From Thermodesulfobacteriota bacterium (lineage in GTDB: Bacteria > Desulfobacterota > BSN033 > UBA1163), in contig JASEHH010000029.1 of assembly GCA_030017685.1 (NCBI GenBank), positions 1 to 36,473 on the forward strand: a stretch of 36,473 nucleotides of DNA, written 5' to 3'. The notes beneath the pieces are model-generated. The model was given only the letters and a program-made list of their open reading frames with translations. It searched no databases and was not told the DNA's origin. Each line of letters begins with the position of its first letter. The stretch's first letter is position 1. Below, one piece after another: positions 8,334 through 16,451 of the stretch. A program made the translations under genes and the position numbers.

Positions 8334-8393
8334 ACACCTGATCATACAATGATGGACTGATTAATAAGCAGGAAGAAATAGAGATTGGGTTTA

Positions 8394-8530
8394 CCCCGTT
8401 AGAAATAATGCCCCGCCTGCGTGGCCGGAGCCACTTCCGCCATGCTCGCGCACCGTCGCGGCACTTCGACGCGGCGAAGGCCCGCTCGGTTTGGAGTCCC
8501 GCTATAGCGGGACCGGAGTTTCTAACGGGG
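8394..8530. repeat. 137-bp palindromic element with CCCCGTTAGAAA ends
   Basis: Perfect 12-bp terminal inverted repeats CCCCGTTAGAAA (8394-8405) and TTTCTAACGGGG (8519-8530) enclose a GC-rich interior that contains the 18-bp palindrome GTCCCGCTATAGCGGGAC (8496-8513). It has no coding capacity and looks like a small non-autonomous element. No second copy is in this window. Confidence 0.6.
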
Positions 8531-8582
8531 TTTACATCTTGAGATTTCTTTTGTTAGAATGGCGTGAGTTAAATGTCTCGGA

Positions 8583-8703
8583 GTAGCCGCAACCTTCCCG
8601 CTGCGCCGGAGCGCATGCGAGACGAGTAGGTTGCGTGATTTCTTTCAAATGAATTTCTCACCCAATGGGTGAAGGATATACGCAGGCTAAAGCCTGCGGC
8701 TAC
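8583..8703. repeat. 121-bp palindromic element with GTAGCCGCA ends
   Basis: The ends GTAGCCGCAACC (8583-8594) and GCCTGCGGCTAC (8692-8703) are inverted with 10 of 12 bases matching. The interior holds TCACCCAATGGGTGA (8658-8672) and GCAGGCTAAAGCCTGC (8682-8697), both strong small palindromes. It lies about 50 bp upstream of the dehydrogenase start. Confidence 0.55.
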
Positions 8704-8754
8704 CAGGTTAAATTCATCGATGAAAATTAGATCGAGAGGGAAAAGGAGGGAGAG

Positions 8755-9612
8755 ATGGGAACGACAAGAGGGATAGCACTGGTGACGGGGGCGAGCAGTG
8801 GGATCGGAAGGGAGACGGCCATCAAGCTGGCTAAAGAGGGCTTTCAGGTGATTGCGGCGGCGCGGAGAAAAGAACGTCTCGATGAACTTGCAAAGCAGAA
8901 TCCAAATATCGTTCCACGGCCGGTGGACCTTTCTGATTCACAGGCTCTGAATGATTTCTCCAGGGAACTGCTAAATCTCTCGGAGCCTGTGACCGTCCTC
9001 ATCAATAATGCGGGGTTCAGCCTCCGGGGAGCTCTTGAGGATGTTTCGGTCTCTGCGGTGAAGAGCCTCTTTGAGGTCAATCTCTTTGCTCTCATTAAGA
9101 TCACCCAGGCCTGTCTTCCGGGGATGCGTCGCCTGAGGAAAGGAACGATCGTCAACCTCAGTTCCATCGTGGGGAAGTTTCCTTTTCCTACGAGCGGCCC
9201 TTATTCTGCCACCAAACATGCCGTGGAAGCGATCAGCGACGCTTTAAGATTGGAGGTCCGGCCTTTTGGCATTCGGGTCGTGACGATCCGGCCTGGAATG
9301 ATTGGCACTGAATTTAATGAGACAGCCAACCAGTTGACAGGAGATCTCCTCTCGAGAACCGATCCCGATTACAAACCTGTCTATCAGGCCTATGGAGCGG
9401 GAATGGGAAAGTTGTTCACGAATGTTTCGATCCCGGGACCGGAATTGATTGCTGATCTCATTGTTGAGGCTGTGCTCTCCGACTCTCCAAAGGCGGTTTA
9501 TGCAAAGGGCCCATTTGTTGAGGAGCTTTTAGGAGAACGGTTGAGACTGGATGATGAAGGTTTCTACGAGCTTATGATGGAGAAGACCGGTCTGAAGGGG
9601 TTGAAGGTGTAA
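8755..9612 (+). CDS. Short-chain dehydrogenase/reductase (SDR)
   Basis: A 285-residue classical SDR. The NAD(P)-binding motif TGASSGIG is at 11-18, NNAG at 84-87, the catalytic serine at about 136-137 and Y150-x-x-x-K154. Two arginines and a lysine directly after the second strand (about 37-41) suggest a preference for NADPH. The substrate cannot be read from the sequence. The start is supported by AAGGAGGGAGAG just upstream. It is the only plus-strand gene here and converges on livF, with a palindromic repeat (9622-9713) between them that could end transcription from both sides. Confidence 0.88.
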   Translation: MGTTRGIALVTGASSGIGRETAIKLAKEGFQVIAAARRKERLDELAKQNPNIVPRPVDLSDSQALNDFSRELLNLSEPVTVLINNAGFSLRGALEDVSVSAVKSLFEVNLFALIKITQACLPGMRRLRKGTIVNLSSIVGKFPFPTSGPYSATKHAVEAISDALRLEVRPFGIRVVTIRPGMIGTEFNETANQLTGDLLSRTDPDYKPVYQAYGAGMGKLFTNVSIPGPELIADLIVEAVLSDSPKAVYAKGPFVEELLGERLRLDDEGFYELMMEKTGLKGLKV

Positions 9613-9621
9613 TTCCCCTTT

Positions 9622-9713
9622 GTCATACCCGCGAAGGCGGGTATCCAGAACTTGTCCCTGCTAAAGCAGGGAACCACGCAAAGAAATTGGATTCCTGTTT
9701 TCACAGGAATGAC
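9622..9713. repeat. GTCATNCCCG-type palindromic repeat
   Basis: It begins GTCATACCCGCG and ends CAGGAATGAC, with internal stems CCCGCGAAGGCGGG and CCCTGCTAAAGCAGGG. It shares the core ends of the elements at 77-208, 16081-16243 and 20108-20239 but lacks their outer inverted repeats. It sits between the converging SDR gene and livF, where the hairpins could act as a two-way terminator. Confidence 0.65.
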
Positions 9714-9733
9714 AGGCAGGCGAAATTTAAAGA

Positions 9734-10438
9734 CTAAATGCTGACGAGGTCCTTGATCTCCTGGCTCTCGAGGAGGGCGGAGGCTGGCCCCTCTCTGATC
9801 AGACGGCCGTTTTTAAGGAGGTAGCCGCGATGCGAGATGGAGAGGGTGAGATGGATCTCCTGCTCGACGATGAAGAGGGTAAGCCCGTTCTGATTCATCT
9901 TTTTCAGGGTGGCGAAGATCTCTTCGATGAACCGGGGCGCAAGGCCAAGAGAGGGTTCATCCAACATCAATAATTTAGGCCTTCCCATCAGCCCCCTGCC
10001 AATGGCCAGCATCTGCTGCTCCCCGCCGCTCAATGTCCCTGCTCTCTGCTCCTTCCTCTCACTCAATTTCGGAAAGAGGCGATAGACACCTTCGAGGCCT
10101 TTTTCAATCCCCTCCTTTTCTTTCCTTTTTGTGTAGGCGCCCAGCAGAAGGTTATCGAGGACAGAGAGGGTCGGAAAGATGTGGCGGCCCTGTGGAATGT
10201 GGATCAAGCCTTTTGATACGATCTGATGGGAGTTGAGATTGGTGATATCTTCTTCTTCGAAATAGATTCGTCCCTCTGTTGTCTGAAGGATTCCGGAGAG
10301 GGTGAGGAGCAGGGTGGTCTTTCCCGCCCTGTTCGGTCCGATGAGAGCAACTGTTTCTCCTCTTCCGATTTCAAGGGAGATCTCTTTGAGAGCAGGCAAA
10401 GGGCCGTAATGGACAGTCAGTTTTTTTATCTTAAACAT
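9734..10438 (-). CDS. livF: Branched-chain-type ABC transporter ATPase LivF
   Basis: Nucleotide-binding subunit of 234 residues. Walker A is GPNRAGKT (34-41), with arginine where most relatives have glycine. The signature LSGGEQ is at 136-141 and Walker B LLMLDEP at 156-162. It pairs with LivG to power uptake through LivH/LivM. A 224-bp spacer filled with a dispersed repeat separates it from livG, whereas the other liv genes touch or overlap, so it may be expressed at a different level. The substrate is not certain: the family imports branched-chain amino acids but also amides, urea and aromatic acids. Confidence 0.9.
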   Translation of the reverse strand: MFKIKKLTVHYGPLPALKEISLEIGRGETVALIGPNRAGKTTLLLTLSGILQTTEGRIYFEEEDITNLNSHQIVSKGLIHIPQGRHIFPTLSVLDNLLLGAYTKRKEKEGIEKGLEGVYRLFPKLSERKEQRAGTLSGGEQQMLAIGRGLMGRPKLLMLDEPSLGLAPRFIEEIFATLKKMNQNGLTLFIVEQEIHLTLSISHRGYLLKNGRLIREGPASALLESQEIKDLVSI

Positions 10439-10509
10439 TGGGCTTTAGTCTATTAAATCTATCGTCAAAGGTTCGTCACTCACATCCTATGAAAATACTC
10501 CGGGTGTTT

Positions 10510-10660
10510 GGGTTACGGTTAAGGTGACGAAGCCCGCCCTGTACCATGATAGGTTCAGGGCCTGTTTCGGTTACTGGTTACGGTTACGTGTAAAAAATTA
10601 AGAGACGATAAACGTAGCCTTTTATTAACGATACGGGCATCGTTACCCTTACCGTTAGAC
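10510..10660. repeat. Dispersed repeat with hexad arms between livG and livF
   Basis: Left hexads GGTTAC, GGTTAA, GGTGAC lie at 10511-10528; right hexads GTTACC, CTTACC, GTTAGA lie at 10642-10659. The interior (GACGAAGCCCG ... TTTCGGTTA ... AGAGACGATAAACG ... GATACGGGCAT) is repeated in inverse orientation at about 25710-25815. This copy carries about 27 extra bases with a CCCTG...CAGGG stem near 10537-10563. Confidence 0.7.
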
Positions 10661-10662
10661 TT

Positions 10663-11418
10663 TTATTTTCTAGGCATATAAGCCTCGATCACTGAGGGAT
10701 CGCTTTTCACCATATCCGGAGGACCTTCGGCGAGGAGTTCACCATTATTGAGCACTGCCACCTCATCCGCAATCTCCATCACCATTCCCATATGGTGCTC
10801 GATCAGGAAGAGGGTGAGGCCGGCCTCCTTAAGACGGGAGAGCGTTTGGGCAAGCTGCTTTGCCTCGGGGTAGGTCAAACCCGCGGCAGGTTCATCGAGA
10901 AGGAGGAGATCGGGCTTTGCAGCAAGTCCACGGGCGATCTCCAACCTTCTCTGCTCACCATAGGAGAGCTGAGAGGCGAACCATTTCCACCTTCCGAAGA
11001 GTCCGAAAAGTTCGAGGATCTCTTTGGCCTCTTTGATGGCGATCTCTTCGCTTTTTTTGATCCATGGAAGATAGAGGCCGGTGGAGAGAAATCCTCCTCT
11101 TATTCTCGTGTGCATTCCGGTCAGGACATTTTCGACGACCGTCATATTCCCCCAGACTTGAAGCGTTTGAAATGTTCTTCCTACTCCGAAACGGGAGATC
11201 TCATGGGTTTGAAGGCCTGTGATCTCTTTCTCCATAAAACAGATTCTCCCCGAATCGGGCTTCTCCATTCCGCTGATGAGATGGAAGAGGGTGGACTTTC
11301 CCGCTCCATTGGGGCCCATCAATCCCTTCACCGTTCCCCTTCGCACCTGAAGTGAGATCCGGTTCAACGCCATGACGCCATCATAATGCTTCACGATCTC
11401 TTCAACGCTCAGAAACAT
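10663..11418 (-). CDS. livG: Branched-chain-type ABC transporter ATPase LivG
   Basis: Nucleotide-binding subunit of 251 residues. Walker A GPNGAGKS is at 35-42, the signature is LSYGEQ (151-156) with tyrosine in place of the first glycine, as is common in LivG, and Walker B is LLLLDEP at 171-177. The extended region between Walker A and the signature is typical of LivG relative to LivF. Its ATG shares one base with the livM stop (TGATG), pointing to coupled translation. Together with LivF it forms the heterodimeric motor of the importer. Confidence 0.92.
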   Translation of the reverse strand: MFLSVEEIVKHYDGVMALNRISLQVRRGTVKGLMGPNGAGKSTLFHLISGMEKPDSGRICFMEKEITGLQTHEISRFGVGRTFQTLQVWGNMTVVENVLTGMHTRIRGGFLSTGLYLPWIKKSEEIAIKEAKEILELFGLFGRWKWFASQLSYGEQRRLEIARGLAAKPDLLLLDEPAAGLTYPEAKQLAQTLSRLKEAGLTLFLIEHHMGMVMEIADEVAVLNNGELLAEGPPDMVKSDPSVIEAYMPRK

Positions 11419-12500
11419 CAGAGCTCCACCTTTTCCCTTCTCCTCTTTCTCCCCGAGTAACTGATCAGGTAGATCAATCGAACTCTCAAACGGGTTCCGA
11501 TCCCGTCCGGGAAGAAGACGAGAAGGAGGATCAAAATCACTCCGTAGATGGGTAGGCTATACTCCTGATAGCGGCTGAGTCCATTGATCAGCCAGGTGAG
11601 AAAGATGGCTCCCGCAATAGGGCCATAGAGGTTTCCCATTCCCCCGAGAATGACCATCATGACGATGAGGACGGAGAGGTTGAGACTGAAGGTCTCGGGA
11701 TTGGCTGTGGACATCACAGAGGCGAAGAGACTTCCCGCCAGTCCGGCAAAGGCCGCACCGATGACAAAGACGCTGAGCTTGATCCGGCTGACATCGATTC
11801 CAACGGCAGAGGCTCCATCCTCGCTTGAAGCCACAGCCAAGAAAGCCCGGCCCATTTTCGATCGAATCAGGTTTTTAGAGAAGAGGGCCAGTCCCATCAG
11901 AATTCCCCAGATGAGATAGTATTGTTTGAGATAGGTGTCGAAGATGAATCCTGCAAGTGAGAAGTAAGGGATGTCAAAGATTCCGATCACTCCCCCTGTA
12001 AGCCCCGGAGACTCTCTCACCATGACGAGAAAGATTTCACCAAAGCCCAGCGTGGCCAGGGCCAGGAAATATCCCTTCAATTTCAGGATGGGTCTTCCGA
12101 TGAGATAGGCGAAGAAGGAGGCTGTGAGGCCGGATGCCCAGAAAGCCGGTAAGGAAGGAACGCCGCACCGGGTGGTGAGGATGGCCATGGTATAAGCTCC
12201 GATTCCGAAGAAGGCGGCCTGTCCGAGGGAAATCTGTCCGGCATAGCCGAGAAAAAGGGTCAGTCCAAGAGCGAGAATGGCATGAATTCCCGCCAGGACC
12301 ATGATGTGGTGAAAGTGCGGATCTGACCAGATCATGGGAAGCGCGATGATGGTCAGGAAGTAGATGAGATCCCTCTTTCTGAATTGATACTCCCTCCTGT
12401 AGTGGAGCTGAGGATCGGGAAGGATGAGCGAGAGAAGCCACAGGGCTCCGGAATAGAGGAGGTCTCTCTTTCTGAATTCTTTATGAACTTGATCTACCAT
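11418..12500 (-). CDS. livM: Branched-chain-type ABC transporter permease LivM
   Basis: Inner-membrane permease of 360 residues with many hydrophobic segments. The family motif region AILALGLTLFLGYAGQISLGQAAFFG is present at about 85-110. The N-terminus is longer than the family core and charged (RKRDLLY, then a second RKRDLIY), which may be an internal duplication of about 30 residues. livM overlaps livH by 7 bp and livG by 1 bp. It forms the transmembrane channel with LivH. Confidence 0.92.
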   Translation of the reverse strand: MVDQVHKEFRKRDLLYSGALWLLSLILPDPQLHYRREYQFRKRDLIYFLTIIALPMIWSDPHFHHIMVLAGIHAILALGLTLFLGYAGQISLGQAAFFGIGAYTMAILTTRCGVPSLPAFWASGLTASFFAYLIGRPILKLKGYFLALATLGFGEIFLVMVRESPGLTGGVIGIFDIPYFSLAGFIFDTYLKQYYLIWGILMGLALFSKNLIRSKMGRAFLAVASSEDGASAVGIDVSRIKLSVFVIGAAFAGLAGSLFASVMSTANPETFSLNLSVLIVMMVILGGMGNLYGPIAGAIFLTWLINGLSRYQEYSLPIYGVILILLLVFFPDGIGTRLRVRLIYLISYSGRKRRREKVEL

Positions 12501-13384
12501 CGCCGGCTATCGATAAAGGGTGAACCCAGAATTCCTTTCGGTCTGAAATAGAGAATGAGCAGAAGAATGGCGAAGGCAACTCCATCCTTATAACCCGAAG
12601 GGATGAAGGCCACACTCAAAGATTCCACGACTCCGAGGGCAAACCCGCCGAGGATGGCGCCGCTATGCTTTCCCCAGCCCCCCAAGACCGCAGCGATAAA
12701 TCCCTTCAGCCCTATGAGGGTTCCGGAATAATAACTGACATAGAAGATGGGCGTGATAAAGATTCCTGCCACGGAGCCGATGCCTGCACTTACACCGAAG
12801 GCAAGAAAGATCATCAGGTTTCTTGAAATCCCCGTGAGATCAGCCCCGAGGGGGTCGGTTGAACTGGCCTCCATCGCCTTGCCTAACAACAGGCGGTGGG
12901 AAAGAAGATAGAGGGAGAATAATGTCAGAAAGGCGGCCACCAGGACCCAGAGGCTCTGAGGAGAGATGGAGATATTCCCTATCTCAAAGGGCGCTCTGGC
13001 AGAGAAGGGAGGCAGAGCCTTCGGAAGGGTGCCGAAGAACAACGCGCTCGCACTGCTCAGAAAGAGAGAGGCTCCGAGAGTGGCCATGAGGAGAATGGGA
13101 AGGGAGGCTTTCCTCAGGGGATAGATGACGAGCAGATGCAGAAGAAAACCGATGAGGACGACAATCAGAATGGCGAGAAGGGCTGCTAAGGGATAGGGAA
13201 GATGGATCTTATTGAGAAGGAAGAAGGTGATCATTCCCCCTAACATCACAAACTCACCCTGTGCAAAGTTGATGATCTGGGAGGCCCTTGCAATCGTGAC
13301 GAACCCCAGTCCAACCAGGGCATAGATCGCCCCGAAGGTGATCCCGGATGTGAGGAGCTGAGGAATAGTGGCCCAGATGTCCAT
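12494..13384 (-). CDS. livH: Branched-chain-type ABC transporter permease LivH
   Basis: Inner-membrane permease of 296 residues with about eight hydrophobic segments. Typical family stretches are GAIYALVGLGFV (about 18-29), INFAQGEFVMLGG (about 38-50) and GLKGFIAAVLGGWG (near 225-237). It is the first of the liv permease/ATPase genes. The gap before it, toward the binding-protein gene, holds a hairpin terminator and a heptad word array, an arrangement that often yields more binding protein than permease. Confidence 0.92.
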   Translation of the reverse strand: MDIWATIPQLLTSGITFGAIYALVGLGFVTIARASQIINFAQGEFVMLGGMITFFLLNKIHLPYPLAALLAILIVVLIGFLLHLLVIYPLRKASLPILLMATLGASLFLSSASALFFGTLPKALPPFSARAPFEIGNISISPQSLWVLVAAFLTLFSLYLLSHRLLLGKAMEASSTDPLGADLTGISRNLMIFLAFGVSAGIGSVAGIFITPIFYVSYYSGTLIGLKGFIAAVLGGWGKHSGAILGGFALGVVESLSVAFIPSGYKDGVAFAILLLILYFRPKGILGSPFIDSRRW

Positions 13385-13410
13385 AAGATTTAATAGGAAT
13401 GCAATAAATC

Positions 13411-13515
13411 AATAACCAAATAAATTCCAAATTCCAATAACCAAAAAACAGCATGTTTGGGAAATTAATTATTGGTTATTATTTGGTGTTTGGAATTTGG
13501 TGTTTGGTTATTGTC
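13411..13515. repeat. Heptad word array with inverted arms (AACCAAA / TTTGGTT)
   Basis: Left arm: AATAACC, AAATAAA, TTCCAAA, TTCCAAT, AACCAAA at 13411-13445. Right arm: ATTTGGT, GTTTGGA, ATTTGGT, GTTTGGT, TATTGTC at 13481-13515. It lies between the binding-protein gene and livH. Confidence 0.75.
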
Positions 13516-13593
13516 ATATTATCTAATGCCTTTGTATTCGTCTGGAGTCAAATCGTCTAATGGTCCATCAGTCATGCCGTCAGTTTCCAAAAC

Positions 13594-13628
13594 AAAAGGG
13601 TGGAGCCATTAAGACCATCCACCCTTTT
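13594..13628 (-). terminator. Hairpin terminator after the binding-protein gene
   Basis: A perfect 11-bp stem, AAAAGGGTGGA / TCCACCCTTTT, with a 13-base loop lies about 35 bp past the stop of the substrate-binding gene. On the transcribed strand it is followed by GTTTTGG, a short T-rich tract. It is a plausible partial terminator separating the binding-protein message from livHMGF. Confidence 0.65.
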
Positions 13629-13660
13629 AATTTATCTCTATTCTCTTCTTTCTTCAACCT

Positions 13661-14845
13661 TTATTCAGTTCCGGGGAATTGAATCCGTTTGAACTTTCCT
13701 CCTTCGATCCGGACAAAGACGAGATCCTTTTTGCTCAGACCATCATGCTCCGTCGGGCTGAACTGATAGATTCCGTGCGTGCCCTTAAACCCTTTTGTAT
13801 TCTCAAAGGCGTCTCTCAGGCCTGAGCGGGTCACCTTTCCCTTCACGCGCTTCAGGGCATCCTCGATCAGGCCGATGATGTCATAACCGTAACCGGCGAT
13901 CTGGTCGGAGGGCGTTCCGTAACGCTGCGTCCAGCGTTTATCAAAATCGATGTTGACAGGCTTAACAGGATCGTTCTCATCGAGCTGATCAAAGACCACG
14001 GGTTTGGCGGCCGGAAACTCCACTCCTTCCATTGCCTCTCCGCCGAGAGCGATGATGAAGCCAAATCCAAAGGCATGGGTTCCGAGAACAGGTGTCTTGA
14101 TTCCAAGGGCTCGTAAGTTCTTGGTAATGATAGGTCCCGGGGGACCTCCGGTGCAGGCATAAAAGGCATCGACCTTCTCCTTCTGGATGACGGGTTTCAT
14201 TTTGGTAAGCTGAGGGGTCATGTCGATATCAGTTGGCTTATGGGTTTCCGGCGAAATGATCACCTTGATCCCCTTCGCCTCGCCGAAGCGTTTGAAATTC
14301 TCAGCCAGACTCTGGGCCAGAGGCCACGCTCCATGGAATACCAGAACCTTCTTATATTTTCTGGCGATCGAAAGATCGACCAATTTCTGAGAGACGATGA
14401 TATCGCTCTGAGCGATGTTGAAAGCCCATTGTTGTTTTAGGTCCCGGACCATAGGATTGGAGGGGCAGATGATGATATTGGCGATCTTCTCCCTTTCGGC
14501 GATGGCCCGGGTCGTGGCCTGTAGGTTGTCCTCGAAGGGGCCGACGACCAAAAGAATGTCCTTGTCACGGGTAAACTTGGTCATGTTGGCGGCCGCCCTG
14601 CCGACATCGAAGCCGTTATCCTCGAAGAGCAGTTCCAGAGGGCGCCCGTTGATGCCGCCCTTGGCGTTGATTTTCTCCACTTCCATCACCATGGCATTTT
14701 TCAGAGTCTTGGTGATTTCTGCCCAGGGGCCGGTCAGTTCAAGATTGACTCCGATCTTATAGGGCGATTTGGCCGCATGGACTGGAGAGATCCAGGTCAT
14801 GAGAAAAAGGATCGAGAAAGACATCAGGAATATTTTTCTTTTCAT
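13661..14845 (-). CDS. ABC transporter substrate-binding protein, LivK-like
   Basis: Periplasmic binding protein of 394 residues. It starts with a signal peptide (K/R-rich start, hydrophobic core, cleavage likely after VHA at about 25) and continues as a type 1 periplasmic-binding fold with GVNLELTGPWA near the mature N-terminus, EKINAKGGINGR and DQIAGYGYDII. It delivers ligand to LivHM. The open frame begins at a GTG at 14848, but the ATG at 14845 is better placed behind GAGGTGAT. The ligand is unknown; besides leucine/isoleucine/valine, relatives bind aromatic and other carboxylates. A hairpin (14866-14884) lies just upstream of the ribosome-binding site. Confidence 0.9.
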   Translation of the reverse strand: MKRKIFLMSFSILFLMTWISPVHAAKSPYKIGVNLELTGPWAEITKTLKNAMVMEVEKINAKGGINGRPLELLFEDNGFDVGRAAANMTKFTRDKDILLVVGPFEDNLQATTRAIAEREKIANIIICPSNPMVRDLKQQWAFNIAQSDIIVSQKLVDLSIARKYKKVLVFHGAWPLAQSLAENFKRFGEAKGIKVIISPETHKPTDIDMTPQLTKMKPVIQKEKVDAFYACTGGPPGPIITKNLRALGIKTPVLGTHAFGFGFIIALGGEAMEGVEFPAAKPVVFDQLDENDPVKPVNIDFDKRWTQRYGTPSDQIAGYGYDIIGLIEDALKRVKGKVTRSGLRDAFENTKGFKGTHGIYQFSPTEHDGLSKKDLVFVRIEGGKFKRIQFPGTE

Positions 14846-14865
14846 CACATCACCTCATATGTAAC

Positions 14866-14946
14866 GCCCCCATTTACTGGGGGCGGGTAAATTAACGTCG
14901 GCAACTCGCCGCGCTGTCGCGCTGTCGCAGCGGGTCAATGCCGACG
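14866..14946. repeat. Two hairpins between asd and the binding-protein gene
   Basis: Stem GCCCCC / GGGGGC at 14866-14871 / 14879-14884. A larger structure has ends CGTCGGCA (14896-14903) and TGCCGACG (14939-14946) and an internal tandem GCGCTGTC. They may end the asd message or shape the leader of the next gene. No T-run is present, so a classical terminator is not supported. Confidence 0.45.
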
Positions 14947-14972
14947 CTACTACTACATTATGTTTTTTGTCT

Positions 14973-15995
14973 TTACAGATACTTCTGGATCAGGAGTTCT
15001 GCGATCTGGACGGCATTGAGCGCAGCGCCCTTCCGGATGTTGTCCGAAACGATCCACATATTGATCCCATTGGGAATAGACTCATCCTCACGAATCCTTC
15101 CCACAAAGGTCTCATCCTTTCCTGCGGCATGGATGGCCAGAGGGTATTCGGACTTCTTCGGGTTATCGACGACGACCACGCCCGGAGCCTTTGAGAGGAT
15201 TTCCCTCACCTCATCCGCCGTCAGTTTCTTTTCGGTCTCAATATTGACCGATTCAGAATGGCTATAGAAGACGGGGACCCTTACCGTAGTGGCGGTGACA
15301 CGGATCGAATCATCTTCCATGATCTTCTTCGTCTCATTGACCATCTTCATCTCCTCTTTGGTGTAACCGTTCTCGAGGAAGACATCAATGTGGGGAAGGC
15401 AGTTGAAGGCGATCTGATGAGGATAGACCTCCCGCTTGATCTCCTGCTGGTTGTAGACAGCAAGGATCTGGTTCTCCAGTTCCTTGACGGCCCTCTTTCC
15501 AGTGCCGGAGACAGACTGATAGGTTGAGACGACAACCCTTTTGATCCGGGCCGCATCATGGATGGGTTTCAGCGCCACAACCATCTGGATGGTCGAGCAG
15601 TTGGGGTTGGCTATAATATTCTTTTTATGATACCCGGCGATAGCATGGGCATTGACCTCCGGAACGATCAGGGGAACCTCAGGATCCATGCGGAAGGCGC
15701 TGGTGTTGTCGATGACCACACAGCCTGCCTTTCCTGCAATGGGCGCAAACTTCTGGCTGACCGATCCTCCGGGAGAGAAGAGTCCGATATCCATTCCGGC
15801 AAAGGAGTTTTCATCCATGACCTCAACGGTATACTGCTTTCCTTTGAACTCCAGTTTTGTGCCGGCTCCTCTCGTAGAGGCAAGAAGTTTTAACCGGTCC
15901 ACCGGAAAATTTCTCTGCTCGAGGATGGAGATCATCTCGTTTCCGACGGCACCGGTAGCTCCCGCCACCGCCACATTGTATTTTTCTTTCTTCAT
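14973..15995 (-). CDS. asd: Aspartate-semialdehyde dehydrogenase
   Basis: NADPH-dependent reduction of aspartyl phosphate to aspartate semialdehyde, the branch point to lysine/diaminopimelate, threonine and methionine. With the ATG at 15995 it has 340 residues. The nucleotide-binding GATGAVG is at 12-18 and the catalytic cysteine is C133 in NPNCSTIQ. The frame is open upstream to 16064, but GGAGGAATCT directly before 15995 and the family start (MKKEKYNVAVAGATG) favour the shorter form. In related bacteria asd usually follows leuB in a leuACDB-asd order; here leuB is missing and 457 bp of repeats lie between leuD and asd. Confidence 0.95.
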   Translation of the reverse strand: MKKEKYNVAVAGATGAVGNEMISILEQRNFPVDRLKLLASTRGAGTKLEFKGKQYTVEVMDENSFAGMDIGLFSPGGSVSQKFAPIAGKAGCVVIDNTSAFRMDPEVPLIVPEVNAHAIAGYHKKNIIANPNCSTIQMVVALKPIHDAARIKRVVVSTYQSVSGTGKRAVKELENQILAVYNQQEIKREVYPHQIAFNCLPHIDVFLENGYTKEEMKMVNETKKIMEDDSIRVTATTVRVPVFYSHSESVNIETEKKLTADEVREILSKAPGVVVVDNPKKSEYPLAIHAAGKDETFVGRIREDESIPNGINMWIVSDNIRKGAALNAVQIAELLIQKYL

Positions 15996-16080
15996 AGATT
16001 CCTCCATCAGTTTATAGAAACAGAGATGTTCAACCGAACACCCCTGTTCTTTAGATACCCCCATTGTATCAGTGTATTAT

Positions 16081-16243
16081 TACTACAGCGGCACTTTTAG
16101 AAAAACCGGCAATACACCAACAAAAAGTGCTGCCTCCCTGTCCGTCATACCCGCGAAAGCGGGTATCCAGTGGGATTTTAAACCCCATAGGCATCCTGGA
16201 TTCCCGTTTTCACGGGAATGACGAAAAAAGTGCCGCTGTAGTA
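16081..16243. mobile_element. 163-bp MITE-like element with 18-bp perfect ends
   Basis: Perfect terminal inverted repeats, TACTACAGCGGCACTTTT at 16081-16098 and its complement at 16226-16243, are flanked by TTAT on both sides (16077-16080 and 16244-16247), a possible target duplication. Inside is a core of the GTCATACCCG...GGGAATGAC family (16144-16222). It lies between leuD and asd. Confidence 0.7.
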
Positions 16244-16297
16244 TTATAAATAGGAGAAAAAAGGGGTTATTGTCAAGTGGTGAATTCGGTCGAATAA

Positions 16298-16393
16298 GGG
16301 GCCAGGTCTATATTCTTAGCAGTTATTGTTGAACGAACCATTTATAATTATCATGTACGATGAGACGATGACAACAAAATAGACCTGACCCCA
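16298..16393. mobile_element. Palindromic remnant with GGTCAGGTCTA-type ends
   Basis: The ends GGGGCCAGGTCTATATT (16298-16314) and AAATAGACCTGACCCC (about 16378-16393) form an inverted repeat with few mismatches. From memory, such GGGGTCAGGTCTA ends occur on short palindromic elements moved by REP-associated Y1 transposases. No transposase gene is present here, so this assignment is tentative. Confidence 0.5.
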
Positions 16394-16451
16394 TCCTTTC
16401 ACTAATAAAGAAATTTGTAGTAGCAAAGAGCGTCTTTTCAGAAATCCTATT

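Larger units (their letters stand above)
8346..8754. other. Non-coding gap between hsdR and the dehydrogenase gene
   Basis: I see no gene in these 409 bp. Two palindromic elements (8394-8530 and 8583-8703) fill most of the space. Divergent promoters for hsdR (minus) and the dehydrogenase (plus) must lie here or just beyond, but I could not pick a convincing -35/-10 pair. Confidence 0.5.

Noticed and set aside
8139..8345. N-terminal extension of HsdR
   Set aside because: The open frame extends here, but the DNA is palindromic spacer, the peptide is Pro/Gly-rich without family resemblance, and a good ribosome-binding site precedes the ATG at 8138.
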